Shown here one piece after another: positions 17,458 through 26,140 of a DNA stretch of 64,000 nucleotides (position 1 is the stretch's first letter; every line of letters starts with the position of its first letter). The DNA lies in assembly GCF_044872765.1 (NCBI RefSeq), contig NZ_CP085253.1, forward strand, positions 2,356,001 to 2,420,000, read 5' to 3'. The notes under the pieces are model-generated. The model saw only the letters and a program-made list of their open reading frames with translations, was not told the origin of the DNA and searched no databases. A program made the translations under genes and the position numbers. The DNA comes from Micrococcus sp023147585 (GTDB lineage: Bacteria; Actinomycetota; Actinomycetes; Actinomycetales; Micrococcaceae).

Positions 17458-18533
17458 ATGACTGCCTCCGCCCCGTCTGCGCTGCCCGAGAGCGGCCCTC
17501 CCGGCTCCCTGGGGATGCGCTCTCCGGGCGTGACAACGCCCTGAACGCCCTCCGCCTGCTGCTCGCCGTCGTCGTGCTGGTGTGGCACTCGTTCGTCGTC
17601 CTCGGCCGGGACGCCGACGGGGCGCTGGCCTCGATGGGTGCCACATGGGCGGTCAACGGGTTCTTCGCGGTTTCCGGGTACTTGATCTGCGGGTCCCGGC
17701 TGCGCTTGAGGTGACGCCCGTTCCTCTGGCGGCGGGTGCTGCGCATCTATCCCGCGTACTGGGTGGTGCTGGCGGTCACGGGCCTGGTCTTCGCCCCGCT
17801 CGCCGCCCTGCTCGGGAGAGGGAGCACGTCGGTCGCGGCCGGGCTGGACTACCTGGTGCAGAACTCCACCCTCTGGCTCCGGCGGTACGGTGTGGGCCAC
17901 ACCCTGGTGGATGTGCCGGAGCAGGGCCTGTGGAACGGGTCTCTGTGGACCCTCATGTTCGAGTTCGGCGCCTACCTCGCCGCCATGGTGCTCCTCGGGG
18001 CGGCGCTCGTCCGCTGGCACCTGACCGCCACGCTGGCCGTCCTCCTCGTGCTGATCACCGCGGCGGGCCTCACCGGGCTGGGCTCCGGGATCCAGTTGCC
18101 GATGGACCTCCTCAACCAGGGGATCCGACTGGGCGGGTGCTTCGTGGCGGGCATGTTCGTCTACAGTGTGCGCTTCCGACTGCCGGCCGCCTGGCCGCTC
18201 GCCCTGGCCTCCCTGGTGATCACCGTGTGGCTCGCCGCCCTCCCGGGCCTCGGACTCCTGGCCGCCCTGCCGCTCGCAGTGGCACTGCTCAGCCTCGGGG
18301 CGCTGCTGCCCACCCGGGTGGGCGCCGTGAACGACATCAGCTACGGCGTCTACATCTACGCCTTCCCCGTCCAACAGCTGCTCGTGGTCGTGGCGGGGAC
18401 CGGGTGGCCCGTGTGGCTGCACGCCCTGGCCGCCCTCGGCCTCACCGCCGCGGCGGCGTGGCTGTCCTGGCTGCTCGTCGAGCGCCCGGCTCTGCGCCTG
18501 GCGCACCGAAGCCGGCCACACCGCTCTGCATGA
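17458..18533 (+). pseudogene. Acyltransferase family 3 gene disrupted by a frameshift and a stop
   Basis: Conceptual translation gives an OafA-like membrane acyltransferase: ALNALRLLLAVVVLVWHSF, VNGFFAVSGYLI, LRIYPAYWVVL and, late, NDISYGVYIYAFPVQQ. Two lesions break it. The ATG at 17458 is in a different frame from the body; adding one G to the GGGG run at 17511-17514 would join MTASAPSALPESG to DALSGRDNALNALRLL. An in-frame TGA at 17712-17714 then interrupts the conserved arginine-rich stretch; restoring CGA (a single C-to-T change) would read through to RPFLWRRVLRIYP. Downstream sequence to 18533 is open for 265 codons, so decay looks recent. A truncated product from an internal start is possible but would lack the N-terminal catalytic histidine segment. 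Confidence 0.85.
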
Positions 18534-18626
18534 GCCTCCGACACGTGCCGGCCGGCGCGACCGGCACCGTGGAGCCGTAGTCTTCTCAGAGCCGATCGGA
18601 CACCGACAGAGGAAGAGGACGGACGC

Positions 18627-19124
18627 ATGTGGATTCCCGGCGGTGCTACCGCACGCAGGCTCACCCGGGCCGCTGCCCGCACGGAGCTTCTCCCCAACCG
18701 ACTGCGAGGGAAGGCCCTGGAACGCCTTGGGCTGAGGGGGGCCCGGGACTCGTGGTGGTGCGCGGGCGGCCGGGTGCTCGCCCCGGAGCGTCTCACCGTG
18801 GGCCACGGCTGCTTCGTCAACCGCGAGGTCCTCCTCGACGACGGCTCGATCGAACTCGGTCCGGGCGTTTACATCGGCCATCGGGCGATGATCCTGACCG
18901 CCACCCACGAGGTCGCCAGCCCCGACCGCCGGGCGGGACAGCCCGTGCATCGGGACGTCCGCATCGGTATGGGGACCTGGATCGGCGCCGGCGCCGTCGT
19001 GCTGCCCGGAGTGACGATCGGGCCCGGATGCGTCGTGGCGGCCGGTGCCGTTGTCGTCCGCCACTGCGAACCCAACGGGCTCTATGCGGGTGTTCCCGCC
19101 CGACGAGTGAAGGAGATCGGATGA
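18627..19124 (+). CDS. Left-handed beta-helix (hexapeptide) acetyltransferase
   Basis: A 165-residue member of the LbH acetyltransferase family, acetyl-CoA-dependent and cytoplasmic. Imperfect hexapeptide repeats run from about 55 to 150 (VGHGCF, IELGPG, VYIGHR, VRIGMG, TWIGAG, AVVLPG, VTIGPG, CVVAAG), followed by the usual NGLYAGVPARRVKEI end. It probably O-acetylates a sugar or glycan precursor. The ATG follows GAGGAAGAGGA. A TAGTCT box at 18578-18583 could be its promoter, and a short GTGCCGG/CCGGCAC hairpin (18545-18567) may end transcription of the pseudogene. Its stop overlaps the next start. Confidence 0.88.
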   Translation: MWIPGGATARRLTRAAARTELLPNRLRGKALERLGLRGARDSWWCAGGRVLAPERLTVGHGCFVNREVLLDDGSIELGPGVYIGHRAMILTATHEVASPDRRAGQPVHRDVRIGMGTWIGAGAVVLPGVTIGPGCVVAAGAVVVRHCEPNGLYAGVPARRVKEIG

Positions 19125-19981
19125 GCAGGAGCGTCAGGGAGCCCAGAGTGTGGGGCCGCGCGGCGGTCGCGAGGATGCTCGACGGAGTCCGGCGTCGAGA
19201 GCCCGCAGTCATCTGGGGGAACGAGCCGATGAACGGCGGCAACTTCCTGTTCCTCTGGGCCACCGCCTGGGCCCGTCACCGGGCGACCGGCAGTCCCTGG
19301 CTGGTGCGTCGTAAGCCGAAGATGGCGCCGTGGCTGGAGGAGTTCCCCGCGCTCCAGACCCTCACCGTGGACGAGGCCGACGTCAGCTTCTGGCAGCCCC
19401 GGACCGTCGAATGGGGCCAGCAGGCCTACCTGGACTGGTTCTACCGGGACCTCGTGGAGTTCGCCGCCGGCCATCTGCTGAGCTCGAAGCGCTTCCGGCG
19501 CCGCCTGGACCGGATGGACCGCGAGGCCGTCGTCGTGAACGTGCGCCGGGGTGACTACTACTCCGATCCGGTGCACCGGGCCAACTACGGGTTCGACATC
19601 CCCGGCTACGTCCGCGCCGCCGTCTCCCGCGTTCCCGAGGCAGACCTCGAGCGGATCGTCCTGGTCTCGGACGACGTCGAATGGTGTCGCCGGAACCTCG
19701 GCTTCCTGGCCGACCACGCCTCCGTGCACACCATCCCCGGGGCGCACGACATGTTCGACGACCTGGCGCAGATCGCCGGGGGTCGTCACCTGATCCTGGC
19801 GAACTCCACGTTCTCCTACTGGGGCGGCTACATCTCGAGCGCGCTGCCGCCGCAGGTGCGCGCCCGGTCGGTCCAGGCTCCGCTGCACTTCACCCGACTC
19901 TACGCCCGCGGTGAATCGCCCCTGCTGCTGCCTCAGTGGCGGGCGATCCCGGACGACGAGTTCGACCCCGCCGATGACTGA
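19121..19981 (+). CDS. GT11-like (alpha-1,2-fucosyltransferase family) glycosyltransferase
   Basis: A 286-residue protein with the ordered motifs of GT11: VVVNVRRGDYY near 135-145, then IVLVSDDVEWCRRNL, then LILANSTFSYWGGYIS. These bind GDP-sugar in alpha-1,2-fucosyltransferases. The first motif normally reads HxRRGD; here the histidine position is Asn, so donor or rate may differ. No GDP-fucose biosynthesis genes lie in the window. The start overlaps the preceding acetyltransferase stop (ATGA). It is convergent with the double GT2 gene, 34 bp apart. Confidence 0.8.
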   Translation: MSRSVREPRVWGRAAVARMLDGVRRREPAVIWGNEPMNGGNFLFLWATAWARHRATGSPWLVRRKPKMAPWLEEFPALQTLTVDEADVSFWQPRTVEWGQQAYLDWFYRDLVEFAAGHLLSSKRFRRRLDRMDREAVVVNVRRGDYYSDPVHRANYGFDIPGYVRAAVSRVPEADLERIVLVSDDVEWCRRNLGFLADHASVHTIPGAHDMFDDLAQIAGGRHLILANSTFSYWGGYISSALPPQVRARSVQAPLHFTRLYARGESPLLLPQWRAIPDDEFDPADD

Positions 19982-20015
19982 CCCCCAGTAAGCGGACTGG
20001 GCGCTGCTGGCAGTC

Positions 20016-21920
20016 TCAATGCCGACCGAGAAGACCGCGAGCCTCGTTGATGACGAGATGCGCCATAGCGTGCGCAGGGGTTCGCGCTCCACGTGCGGAT
20101 GACCACAGTTCACTCCGCACCTCTGAGACCGGCATGCCGACACGCCGGGCCCGCTTCGACAATTCCCACCGGGCCCGCCGTGAATGCTGGCGGGCCGTCA
20201 ATGATGGGCCCTCTTCCGCGTTCTTGAGGGCGCGGATCATTGAGCGGATAAAGCGTGGGCTGTTATGCGCGAATCCGACGGCCCCCAGTGACGTGTCCAG
20301 TCGTCTCACCGAGACGAGCGATTCCTCGGTGTAGACGAACCGATGCCGGGCAGCCAGGCGAGTCAGAAGTTCGAAGTCCTCGTAGAACAGGTCCTCGGCA
20401 TAGCCGCCCTCCCGCTGCAGGACGTCGGAGCGGAGGAAGAGCGAGGCCGCGGGGATCCAATTCCCTTTGACGAGACACGCGAGCGTGTCTGCGGAGCGAG
20501 CCGGCTCCTCTGGCCAGGGGAACTCAGCCCGGGAGGAACAGTGGAGCAGTTCCGAGGAAGGACCGATCACGCGAGCGTCGCTGTAGGCGAGGACCACGTC
20601 CTCTGAAGAAGAGCTGAGCAGGGCTGCTTGGGCCTCGATCCGGTGGGGTTCCATAGTATCGTCACCGGCGATGTAGGTCACGAATTCCGTGTCCACCTGG
20701 GCAAGGAGCCTATTGAGGGTCCTGTTGAGTCCGACGTTCTCGCCGTTCGGTTGGAATTCGAACGTAGGCGGGGCGGACGCAACCCACTTCTCGATGACGG
20801 CTCTCGTGTCATCCCCGGGCGAGGCGTCATCGGCGATGAGTACGCGTGTGGGCGGCACTGTCTGCGCAGCGATACTCTCCAAGGTTTCGATGACGTAGGG
20901 GGCGTGGTTGTAGGCGACCACGAGAACGGTCGTCCCCGGGCGGCGGTGGGACCACGCCGCACTGTCGTCGTTCAGGCCGTGCCCCACCTTGGAGTGCAGG
21001 GGTCGACGCAGCACCAGACGCTCGGCCCAGCCCACGGTGAGCCCCCAGGCCGTCGCTACGCGATCGACCCCCCCCGCCCAGTCCCGGGACTTAGCCCCTA
21101 CGGCCATACGCGCAAGTGCCCCGCTGGCCCGGGCCAACTCCGTTAAGGGTGAGCGTCTAAGTTCAGGTGCGGCGTCCCACGCGTCGCGGGCGGCAGCGAC
21201 GTCGGCCAGGGATCTGCCGGCGTTCCGCCGTACGCGCATTCGGTCCCGCGTGGCAGAGGGGCGCGCGTAGATGATGGACATCGCCCCCGCGTCCACGATG
21301 GGGATCCCCGCCTGCTCCAATCGGTAGGCGAGGTCGTTGTCCTCCCCGCCCCGGACGAGGGAAGAGTCGAACCCTCCGATTGACATCAGGACCTCCCGGC
21401 GCGCCGCGAAGTTGCCCCCCATCAGGGCGGGGCCGATGGAGCCGCGTCTGGCGGGCCGCGGCGGCGCCGGCATAGTCCGCTCCTCGAGGACGGCTCGTCG
21501 TTCGACGGGGCCGAGGGCTTCCAGATCGCCGTGGTCCATGACGACGATGCCGCCGCTCACGACGGGGTGCTCCGCGAGGAGGTCCACCGCCTGTCGGCAC
21601 CAGTCGGGATGGACGAGATCGTCGTCGTCACAGAAGGCGAGCAAGTCAGCTCTCGCCGCGGCAATTCCTCGGTTCCGGGCATAGGCCGCCCCGCGGTGCT
21701 CGGTTGCCTCGATGATGCGGATCTGAACGTCATCGGGGAGCGGACTGACTCCCTGCACGACCTCGGCCAGTACAGGATTGCCGCCGTTGTCACACAACAG
21801 GATCTCCCGCGGCGGGGCGGACCGCTGATGGGCCAGGGCATCGAGCTGCCATGTGAGCGGCTCACCGCTGCGGAAGCAAGGAATCACGATCGAGAGGATG
21901 GGCTGGGATGTGCGGGGCAT
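20016..21920 (-). CDS. Tandem-domain (GT2-GT2) glycosyltransferase
   Basis: A 634-residue protein holding two complete GT-A modules. Module 1 (about 5-260): LSIVIPCFRSGEP, FCDDDDLVHP (DXD site), then MGGNFAARREV...GGEDNDLAYRL. Module 2 (about 330-570): TTVLVVAYNHAPYV, LIADDASPGDD, YIAGDDTMEP, then WIPAASLFLRS...FYEDFELLTRL. Such fusions often add alternating residues in one polypeptide. The gene is visibly lower in GC than the window average and is transcribed opposite to both neighbours, consistent with independent acquisition. It diverges from rmlB across a 62-bp gap. Confidence 0.85.
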   Translation of the reverse strand: MPRTSQPILSIVIPCFRSGEPLTWQLDALAHQRSAPPREILLCDNGGNPVLAEVVQGVSPLPDDVQIRIIEATEHRGAAYARNRGIAAARADLLAFCDDDDLVHPDWCRQAVDLLAEHPVVSGGIVVMDHGDLEALGPVERRAVLEERTMPAPPRPARRGSIGPALMGGNFAARREVLMSIGGFDSSLVRGGEDNDLAYRLEQAGIPIVDAGAMSIIYARPSATRDRMRVRRNAGRSLADVAAARDAWDAAPELRRSPLTELARASGALARMAVGAKSRDWAGGVDRVATAWGLTVGWAERLVLRRPLHSKVGHGLNDDSAAWSHRRPGTTVLVVAYNHAPYVIETLESIAAQTVPPTRVLIADDASPGDDTRAVIEKWVASAPPTFEFQPNGENVGLNRTLNRLLAQVDTEFVTYIAGDDTMEPHRIEAQAALLSSSSEDVVLAYSDARVIGPSSELLHCSSRAEFPWPEEPARSADTLACLVKGNWIPAASLFLRSDVLQREGGYAEDLFYEDFELLTRLAARHRFVYTEESLVSVRRLDTSLGAVGFAHNSPRFIRSMIRALKNAEEGPSLTARQHSRRARWELSKRARRVGMPVSEVRSELWSSARGARTPAHAMAHLVINEARGLLGRH

Positions 21921-21982
21921 CGGACGGCTCCTGGACCGGGCGGGGGACGGCTCAAGTGTAGGTGCCGTGGAAGACTGGCCCC

Positions 21983-22978
21983 ATGCACCTCCTCGTCACC
22001 GGCGGCGCCGGGTTCATCGGCTCGAACTTCGTCCACCACGTCGTCCGCGAGACCGGGCACGACGTCGTCGTCCTGGACAAGCTGACCTACGCTGGCAATC
22101 GGGACAACCTCGCCGGCCTGCCCGAGGACCGCGTCACTCTCGAGGTCGGGGACATCTGCGATGCGGCCCTGGTGGACCGCCTGGTCGCCGAGTCGGACGC
22201 CGTCGTGCACTACGCGGCGGAGTCCCACAACGACAATTCGCTGAACGACCCCTCCCCGTTCATCCAGACGAACATCGTCGGAGCCTTCGTCCTCCTGGAG
22301 GCGGTCCGCAAGCACGGCACGCGGTTCCACCACGTGTCCACGGACGAGGTCTACGGCGACCTCGAGCTCGACGACCCGGCGAAGTTCACCGAGACCACCC
22401 CGTACAACCCCTCCAGCCCGTACTCGGCCTCGAAGGCCGGCTCGGACCACCTGGTCCGCGCGTGGGTGCGCTCCTTCGGCGTGCAGGCCACGCTGAGCAA
22501 CTGCTCCAACAACTACGGCCCGTACCAGCACATCGAGAAGTTCATCCCGCGCCAGATCACCAACCTGATCGACGGCGTCCGCCCCCGCCTCTACGGCCAG
22601 GGCGTCAACGTCCGGGACTGGATCCACACGGAGGATCACTCCTCGGCCGTGCTGCGCATCCTCGAACGCGGCGAGATCGGCCGCACGTACCTGATCGGCT
22701 CGGACGGGGAGAGGAACAACAGGGAGATCGTGGAGATCCTCCTCGAGCTCTTCGACCGCCCCGCAGACGACTACGACCTCGTCGCCGACCGCCCCGGCCA
22801 CGACCTGCGCTACGCGATCGACAACACCGCGCTGCGCACCGAGCTCGGCTGGGAGCCGCAGTTCACGGACATCCGCGCCGGTCTGGCGGACACGGTCCGC
22901 TGGTACCGCGAGAACGAGGCCTGGTGGCGCCCGGCCAAGGACGCCGTCGAAGCCACGTACCGCGCCCAGGGCCAGTGA
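21983..22978 (+). CDS. rmlB: dTDP-glucose 4,6-dehydratase
   Basis: Second step of dTDP-rhamnose synthesis, an NAD-dependent SDR enzyme. The 331-residue protein begins with the Rossmann loop VTGGAGFIGSN (Gly7, 10, 13), has HYAAESHNDNS, the STDEVYGDL motif with the catalytic Asp-Glu pair, and YSASKAG with Tyr147 and Lys151. NCSNNYGPYQ and RDWIHTEDH are also typical. The ATG at 21983 is preceded by GGAAGA. It is followed 13 bp later by the rmlC-rmlD fusion. Confidence 0.97.
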   Translation: MHLLVTGGAGFIGSNFVHHVVRETGHDVVVLDKLTYAGNRDNLAGLPEDRVTLEVGDICDAALVDRLVAESDAVVHYAAESHNDNSLNDPSPFIQTNIVGAFVLLEAVRKHGTRFHHVSTDEVYGDLELDDPAKFTETTPYNPSSPYSASKAGSDHLVRAWVRSFGVQATLSNCSNNYGPYQHIEKFIPRQITNLIDGVRPRLYGQGVNVRDWIHTEDHSSAVLRILERGEIGRTYLIGSDGERNNREIVEILLELFDRPADDYDLVADRPGHDLRYAIDNTALRTELGWEPQFTDIRAGLADTVRWYRENEAWWRPAKDAVEATYRAQGQ

Positions 22979-22991
22979 GGGGACACCGCTG

Positions 22992-24413
22992 ATGCGCATC
23001 ACCGAGACCGCCATCCCCGGCCTGCTCATCCTCGACCTCGACGTCCACGGGGACAACCGCGGCTGGTTCAAGGAGAACTGGCAGCGGGAGAAGATCCGCG
23101 CCCTCGCCGCCGAGCACCCCCGCCTCGCCTCGCTCGCCCCGGTGCAGAACAACATCTCCTTCAACGACGCCGTCGGCACCACCCGCGGCATCCATGCGGA
23201 ACCCTGGGACAAGTACGTGGCCGTCGCCCACGGTCGGATCTTCGGCGCCTGGGTGGACCTGCGCGAAGGGCCGTCCTTCGGTGCCGTCGCCACCGTGGAG
23301 CTCGGTCCGGAGAAGGCCGTCTTCGTGCCGCGTGGGGTGGGCAACTCCTACCAGACGCTCGAGCCGGACACGGCCTACACGTACCTGGTGAACGACCACT
23401 GGTCCGCCGACGCGCAGGGCCAGTACACGTTCCTCAACCTCGCGGACACGACCGCGGCGATCGCCTGGCCCATCCCGCTGGAGCAGGCCGAGCTCTCGGA
23501 CAAGGACCGCGCCCACCCGATGCTCGAGGACGTCACCCCCATGCCGCCCGCCCCGATCCTCGTGCTCGGCGCCGGCGGGCAGCTCGGCCGCGCCCTCGTG
23601 GCCCGCGCCGAGGCCGCGGGGATCCCGGTCGAGGCCCATGGCCGCGACACGTGGGACATGACCGACCCGGCCTCATGGCCGCGGGAGCACTTCCGCGGCC
23701 TGCGCGCCGTGGTCAACGCGTCCGCCATGACCGCGGTGGACGCCGCCGAGACGCCCGAGGGCCGGGCCCAGGCCTGGGCCGTCAACGCGACCGCCGTCGC
23801 CGAGCTCGCCCGCCGCTGCACCGAGGCCGGCGTCCCCCTGGCGCACGTCTCCACGGACTACGTGTTCGACGGCACCCTCCCCGTGGGGCAGGAGCACCCG
23901 GTGGACCACCCGCCCGCGCCGCTGGGCGTCTACGGCCAGTCGAAGGCCGCCGGTGAGGCCGCGGTGCGCACCGTGCCGCGGCACTGGATCGTGCGCACCT
24001 CCTGGGTGATCGGGGAGGGGAAGAACTTCGTGTCCACGATGGCCTCGCTCGCCGAGCGCGGGATCGACCCGGCCGTCGTCGCCGACCAGCACGGCCGCCT
24101 CACCTTCGCCGACGACCTCGCCGACGCCCTGCTGCACCTGGTCACCACGGACGCGCCCACGGGCACGTTCCACATGACCAACAGCGGCGACGTGGTCACC
24201 TGGCACGACGTCGCCCGGTGGGTCTTCGAGGACACCGGCCACGACGCCGCACGCGTCTCCGCCACGACCACCGCCGCGTACACCGCCGGCAAGGAGGGCG
24301 TGGCCCCGCGACCGACCAACAGCGCCCTCGACCTCGGCCCGCTGGCCGCCGTCGGCTACACGGCCCCGGACCAGCGTGAGCGCCTGCGCGAGCACCTGGC
24401 CGCACGCGGCTGA
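22992..24413 (+). CDS. rmlCD: Bifunctional dTDP-4-keto-6-deoxyglucose 3,5-epimerase / dTDP-4-dehydrorhamnose reductase
   Basis: A 473-residue natural fusion of the last two rhamnose enzymes. Residues 1 to about 180 are RmlC-like (DNRGWFKENW, NISFNDAVGTTRGIHAEPWDK with the catalytic-type His, GPEKAVFVPRGVGNSY). About 188-473 is RmlD-like (LVLGAGGQLGRAL, NASAMTAVDAAE, VSTDYVFDGT, YGQSKAAGE with the Tyr-Lys pair, RTSWVIG). The cupin half deviates from typical RmlC at some active-site surroundings (RGIHAE instead of RGLHYQ), as in other actinobacterial fusions. With rmlA and rmlB it completes dTDP-L-rhamnose supply for the glycosyltransferases. A strong hairpin follows. Confidence 0.93.
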   Translation: MRITETAIPGLLILDLDVHGDNRGWFKENWQREKIRALAAEHPRLASLAPVQNNISFNDAVGTTRGIHAEPWDKYVAVAHGRIFGAWVDLREGPSFGAVATVELGPEKAVFVPRGVGNSYQTLEPDTAYTYLVNDHWSADAQGQYTFLNLADTTAAIAWPIPLEQAELSDKDRAHPMLEDVTPMPPAPILVLGAGGQLGRALVARAEAAGIPVEAHGRDTWDMTDPASWPREHFRGLRAVVNASAMTAVDAAETPEGRAQAWAVNATAVAELARRCTEAGVPLAHVSTDYVFDGTLPVGQEHPVDHPPAPLGVYGQSKAAGEAAVRTVPRHWIVRTSWVIGEGKNFVSTMASLAERGIDPAVVADQHGRLTFADDLADALLHLVTTDAPTGTFHMTNSGDVVTWHDVARWVFEDTGHDAARVSATTTAAYTAGKEGVAPRPTNSALDLGPLAAVGYTAPDQRERLREHLAARG

Positions 24414-24462
24414 GTCCACCCCGGCCGGAAACCCCGCAGCGCGGCGGACCGGATCACCTCGG

Positions 24463-24501
24463 CGAAGGGCCTCGCACCGATGCTCGGTGCGAGGCCCTTC
24501 G
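24463..24501. terminator. Terminator hairpin between rmlCD and the Wzz/BY-kinase gene
   Basis: A perfect 18-bp stem (24463-24480 with 24484-24501) closes a 3-base loop between two converging genes. It is probably bidirectional. Confidence 0.85.
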
Positions 24502-24520
24502 CGTCGGAGTGGGGGCGCTG

Positions 24521-25960
24521 TCAGCTGTTGCGGCGCCGGCCGGGGGTCTTCTCCGCGCGGCGGCTGAGATGCGCCTCCTTGGCGGCGCGCTTGGACTCCG
24601 CGCGGGAGGGGCGGGCGTCGTTGCCCTTCAGGTACGCGTCGTGCGACGTGTGGTAGTGGCCGTATCCGTAGCCATAGCCGTACCCGCCCCGCGTGGAGGA
24701 GGTTACGCCGTTCAGCACGGTCCCGAGCACCGTGGCGTCCACGCCGGTGAGGAGCTCGGTGGCGGCCTCCAGGTGGTCCTTGCGGGTCTGGCCGGCGCGC
24801 ACCACGAGCACGGTGCCGTCCACGGCGGTGGACAGGAGCGCGGCGTCCGTGACGGGCAGCACGGGCGGGCTGTCCACCACCACGAAGTAGTCCTGGGAGG
24901 CCAGCTGGAGCAGGGCGCGCATGCGCTCGGAGCCGACGAGCTCGGAGGGGTTCGGGGGCGTCCGCCCGGCGGGCAGGAGGGTGAGGTTCTCGATGCCCGT
25001 GTCGGCCAGTGCCTCGTCCGCGGGAACCTGGCCGGCGAGCACCTCGGAGAGGCCGACGTCGCCCGGCACCTGGAAGAGGTCGTGCTGACGGGGGCGGCGC
25101 AGGTCGGCGTCGATCAGCAGCACGCGCTCACCGGCGAGGGCGAGGGCGCGGGCCAGGTTGGAGGCGACGGTGGACTTGCCCTCGGAGGGGTTGGCGCTGG
25201 TGAAGGCCACCACGCGGGGCGGGTGGTCCACCGAGACGAACTTGAGGTTGGTGCGCAGCTGGCGGATCGCCTCGCCGGCGCGGGGGTCGAGGTCCACGGC
25301 GGACTCGCCCTTCCTCGCCAGGGTGATGTTCTCGGGGATCGAGCCGATGACGCCGACGCCCGTGATCTCTCGCACGTCGTTCCGGGTGCGGACCTTGACG
25401 TCCAGCATGCGGCGCAGCAGCGCCCACAGCAGGCCGAGGACCAGGCCGGCCAGGGCACCCGTGAGGACGTTCTTCGAGGTGTCCGGGCTGATGGGGGTGC
25501 TGGGGACCTTGGCGTCCGAGAGCGGGATGACCTCCACCGGGCTGTTCCGGTCCACCTCCGCGGCCACGTCCGCCGTCGCCTTGAGGGCGGAGTTGGCCAG
25601 GGTGGCCGCCATCTGAGGGTCGGTGGAGGTGGCCGTCACCTTGATGAGGTTGGAGTCCGGCACCATCGCGGCGGTGAGCGAGCCGCTCACGTCCTGCCCC
25701 GTCTCCTCCCGCACGCGGTCCAGCACGGCGGCGCTGTTGGTGAGCGCGAGGTAGGACGCGCCGCGGGACTCGCCCGGCATGCCGCCCGTGATCACGCTGT
25801 TCTCCGTGTTGCTGGGCGCCAGGAAGCCCGTGGACTCCGAGGCGTAGAGGCGCGGCTGCAGGGCCGAGTAGCCAAAGGCGAGCGCTGCCCCCAGCAGGGC
25901 GGTCAGCGCGAGGAGGAGCAGGTTCGCCCGCAGGAGGCGGAGGAAGTCGACGACCGTCAC
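24521..25960 (-). CDS. Wzz-type chain-length regulator fused to a BY-family tyrosine kinase (copy 1)
   Basis: A 479-residue membrane protein controlling polysaccharide polymerisation and export. A short cytoplasmic N-terminus leads into membrane segment 1 (about 13-35), an extracytoplasmic Wzz loop, membrane segment 2 (about 165-183) and a cytoplasmic kinase. The kinase has Walker A SANPSEGKST (Lys262), Walker A' LLIDADLRRP (281-290) and Walker B VVVDSPPVLP. The C-terminus has a tyrosine cluster GGYGYGYGYGHYH, the expected autophosphorylation site. The start is GTG 25960, because it aligns exactly with the copy at 37235-38695 and has GAGGT 6-7 nt upstream; an in-frame extension to 26026 is rejected. 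It is divergent from a Wzy-like gene. Confidence 0.92.
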   Translation of the reverse strand: MTVVDFLRLLRANLLLLALTALLGAALAFGYSALQPRLYASESTGFLAPSNTENSVITGGMPGESRGASYLALTNSAAVLDRVREETGQDVSGSLTAAMVPDSNLIKVTATSTDPQMAATLANSALKATADVAAEVDRNSPVEVIPLSDAKVPSTPISPDTSKNVLTGALAGLVLGLLWALLRRMLDVKVRTRNDVREITGVGVIGSIPENITLARKGESAVDLDPRAGEAIRQLRTNLKFVSVDHPPRVVAFTSANPSEGKSTVASNLARALALAGERVLLIDADLRRPRQHDLFQVPGDVGLSEVLAGQVPADEALADTGIENLTLLPAGRTPPNPSELVGSERMRALLQLASQDYFVVVDSPPVLPVTDAALLSTAVDGTVLVVRAGQTRKDHLEAATELLTGVDATVLGTVLNGVTSSTRGGYGYGYGYGHYHTSHDAYLKGNDARPSRAESKRAAKEAHLSRRAEKTPGRRRNS

Positions 25961-26089
25961 GGGTACCTCGTTCGGGGCATGGCAGTAGGCGGGGCGGGTG
26001 GTGCCCCAGTGCGCCCACGGTATCAACAGAACGCGAGCGGCTCGGGCCGCGTGGCCGGTGCTCCTTCTGTGGCGTCCGACCGTGCCCAG

Positions 26090-26095
26090 TACGCT
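26090..26095 (+). promoter_or_regulatory. Candidate -10 box for the first Wzy-like gene
   Basis: TACGCT (TANNNT) lies 45 nt before the ATG in the 180-bp divergent gap. The paralogous module has TAGGCT in the comparable place (38767-38772). The opposite strand carries TTGATA (26021-26026) that could be a -35 for the kinase gene, without a clear -10. Confidence 0.35.
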
Positions 26096-26140
26096 GAGGG
26101 GCGTCAGCCCGCCGCCGTCAGAAAGAAAGGGTGCCGACGC

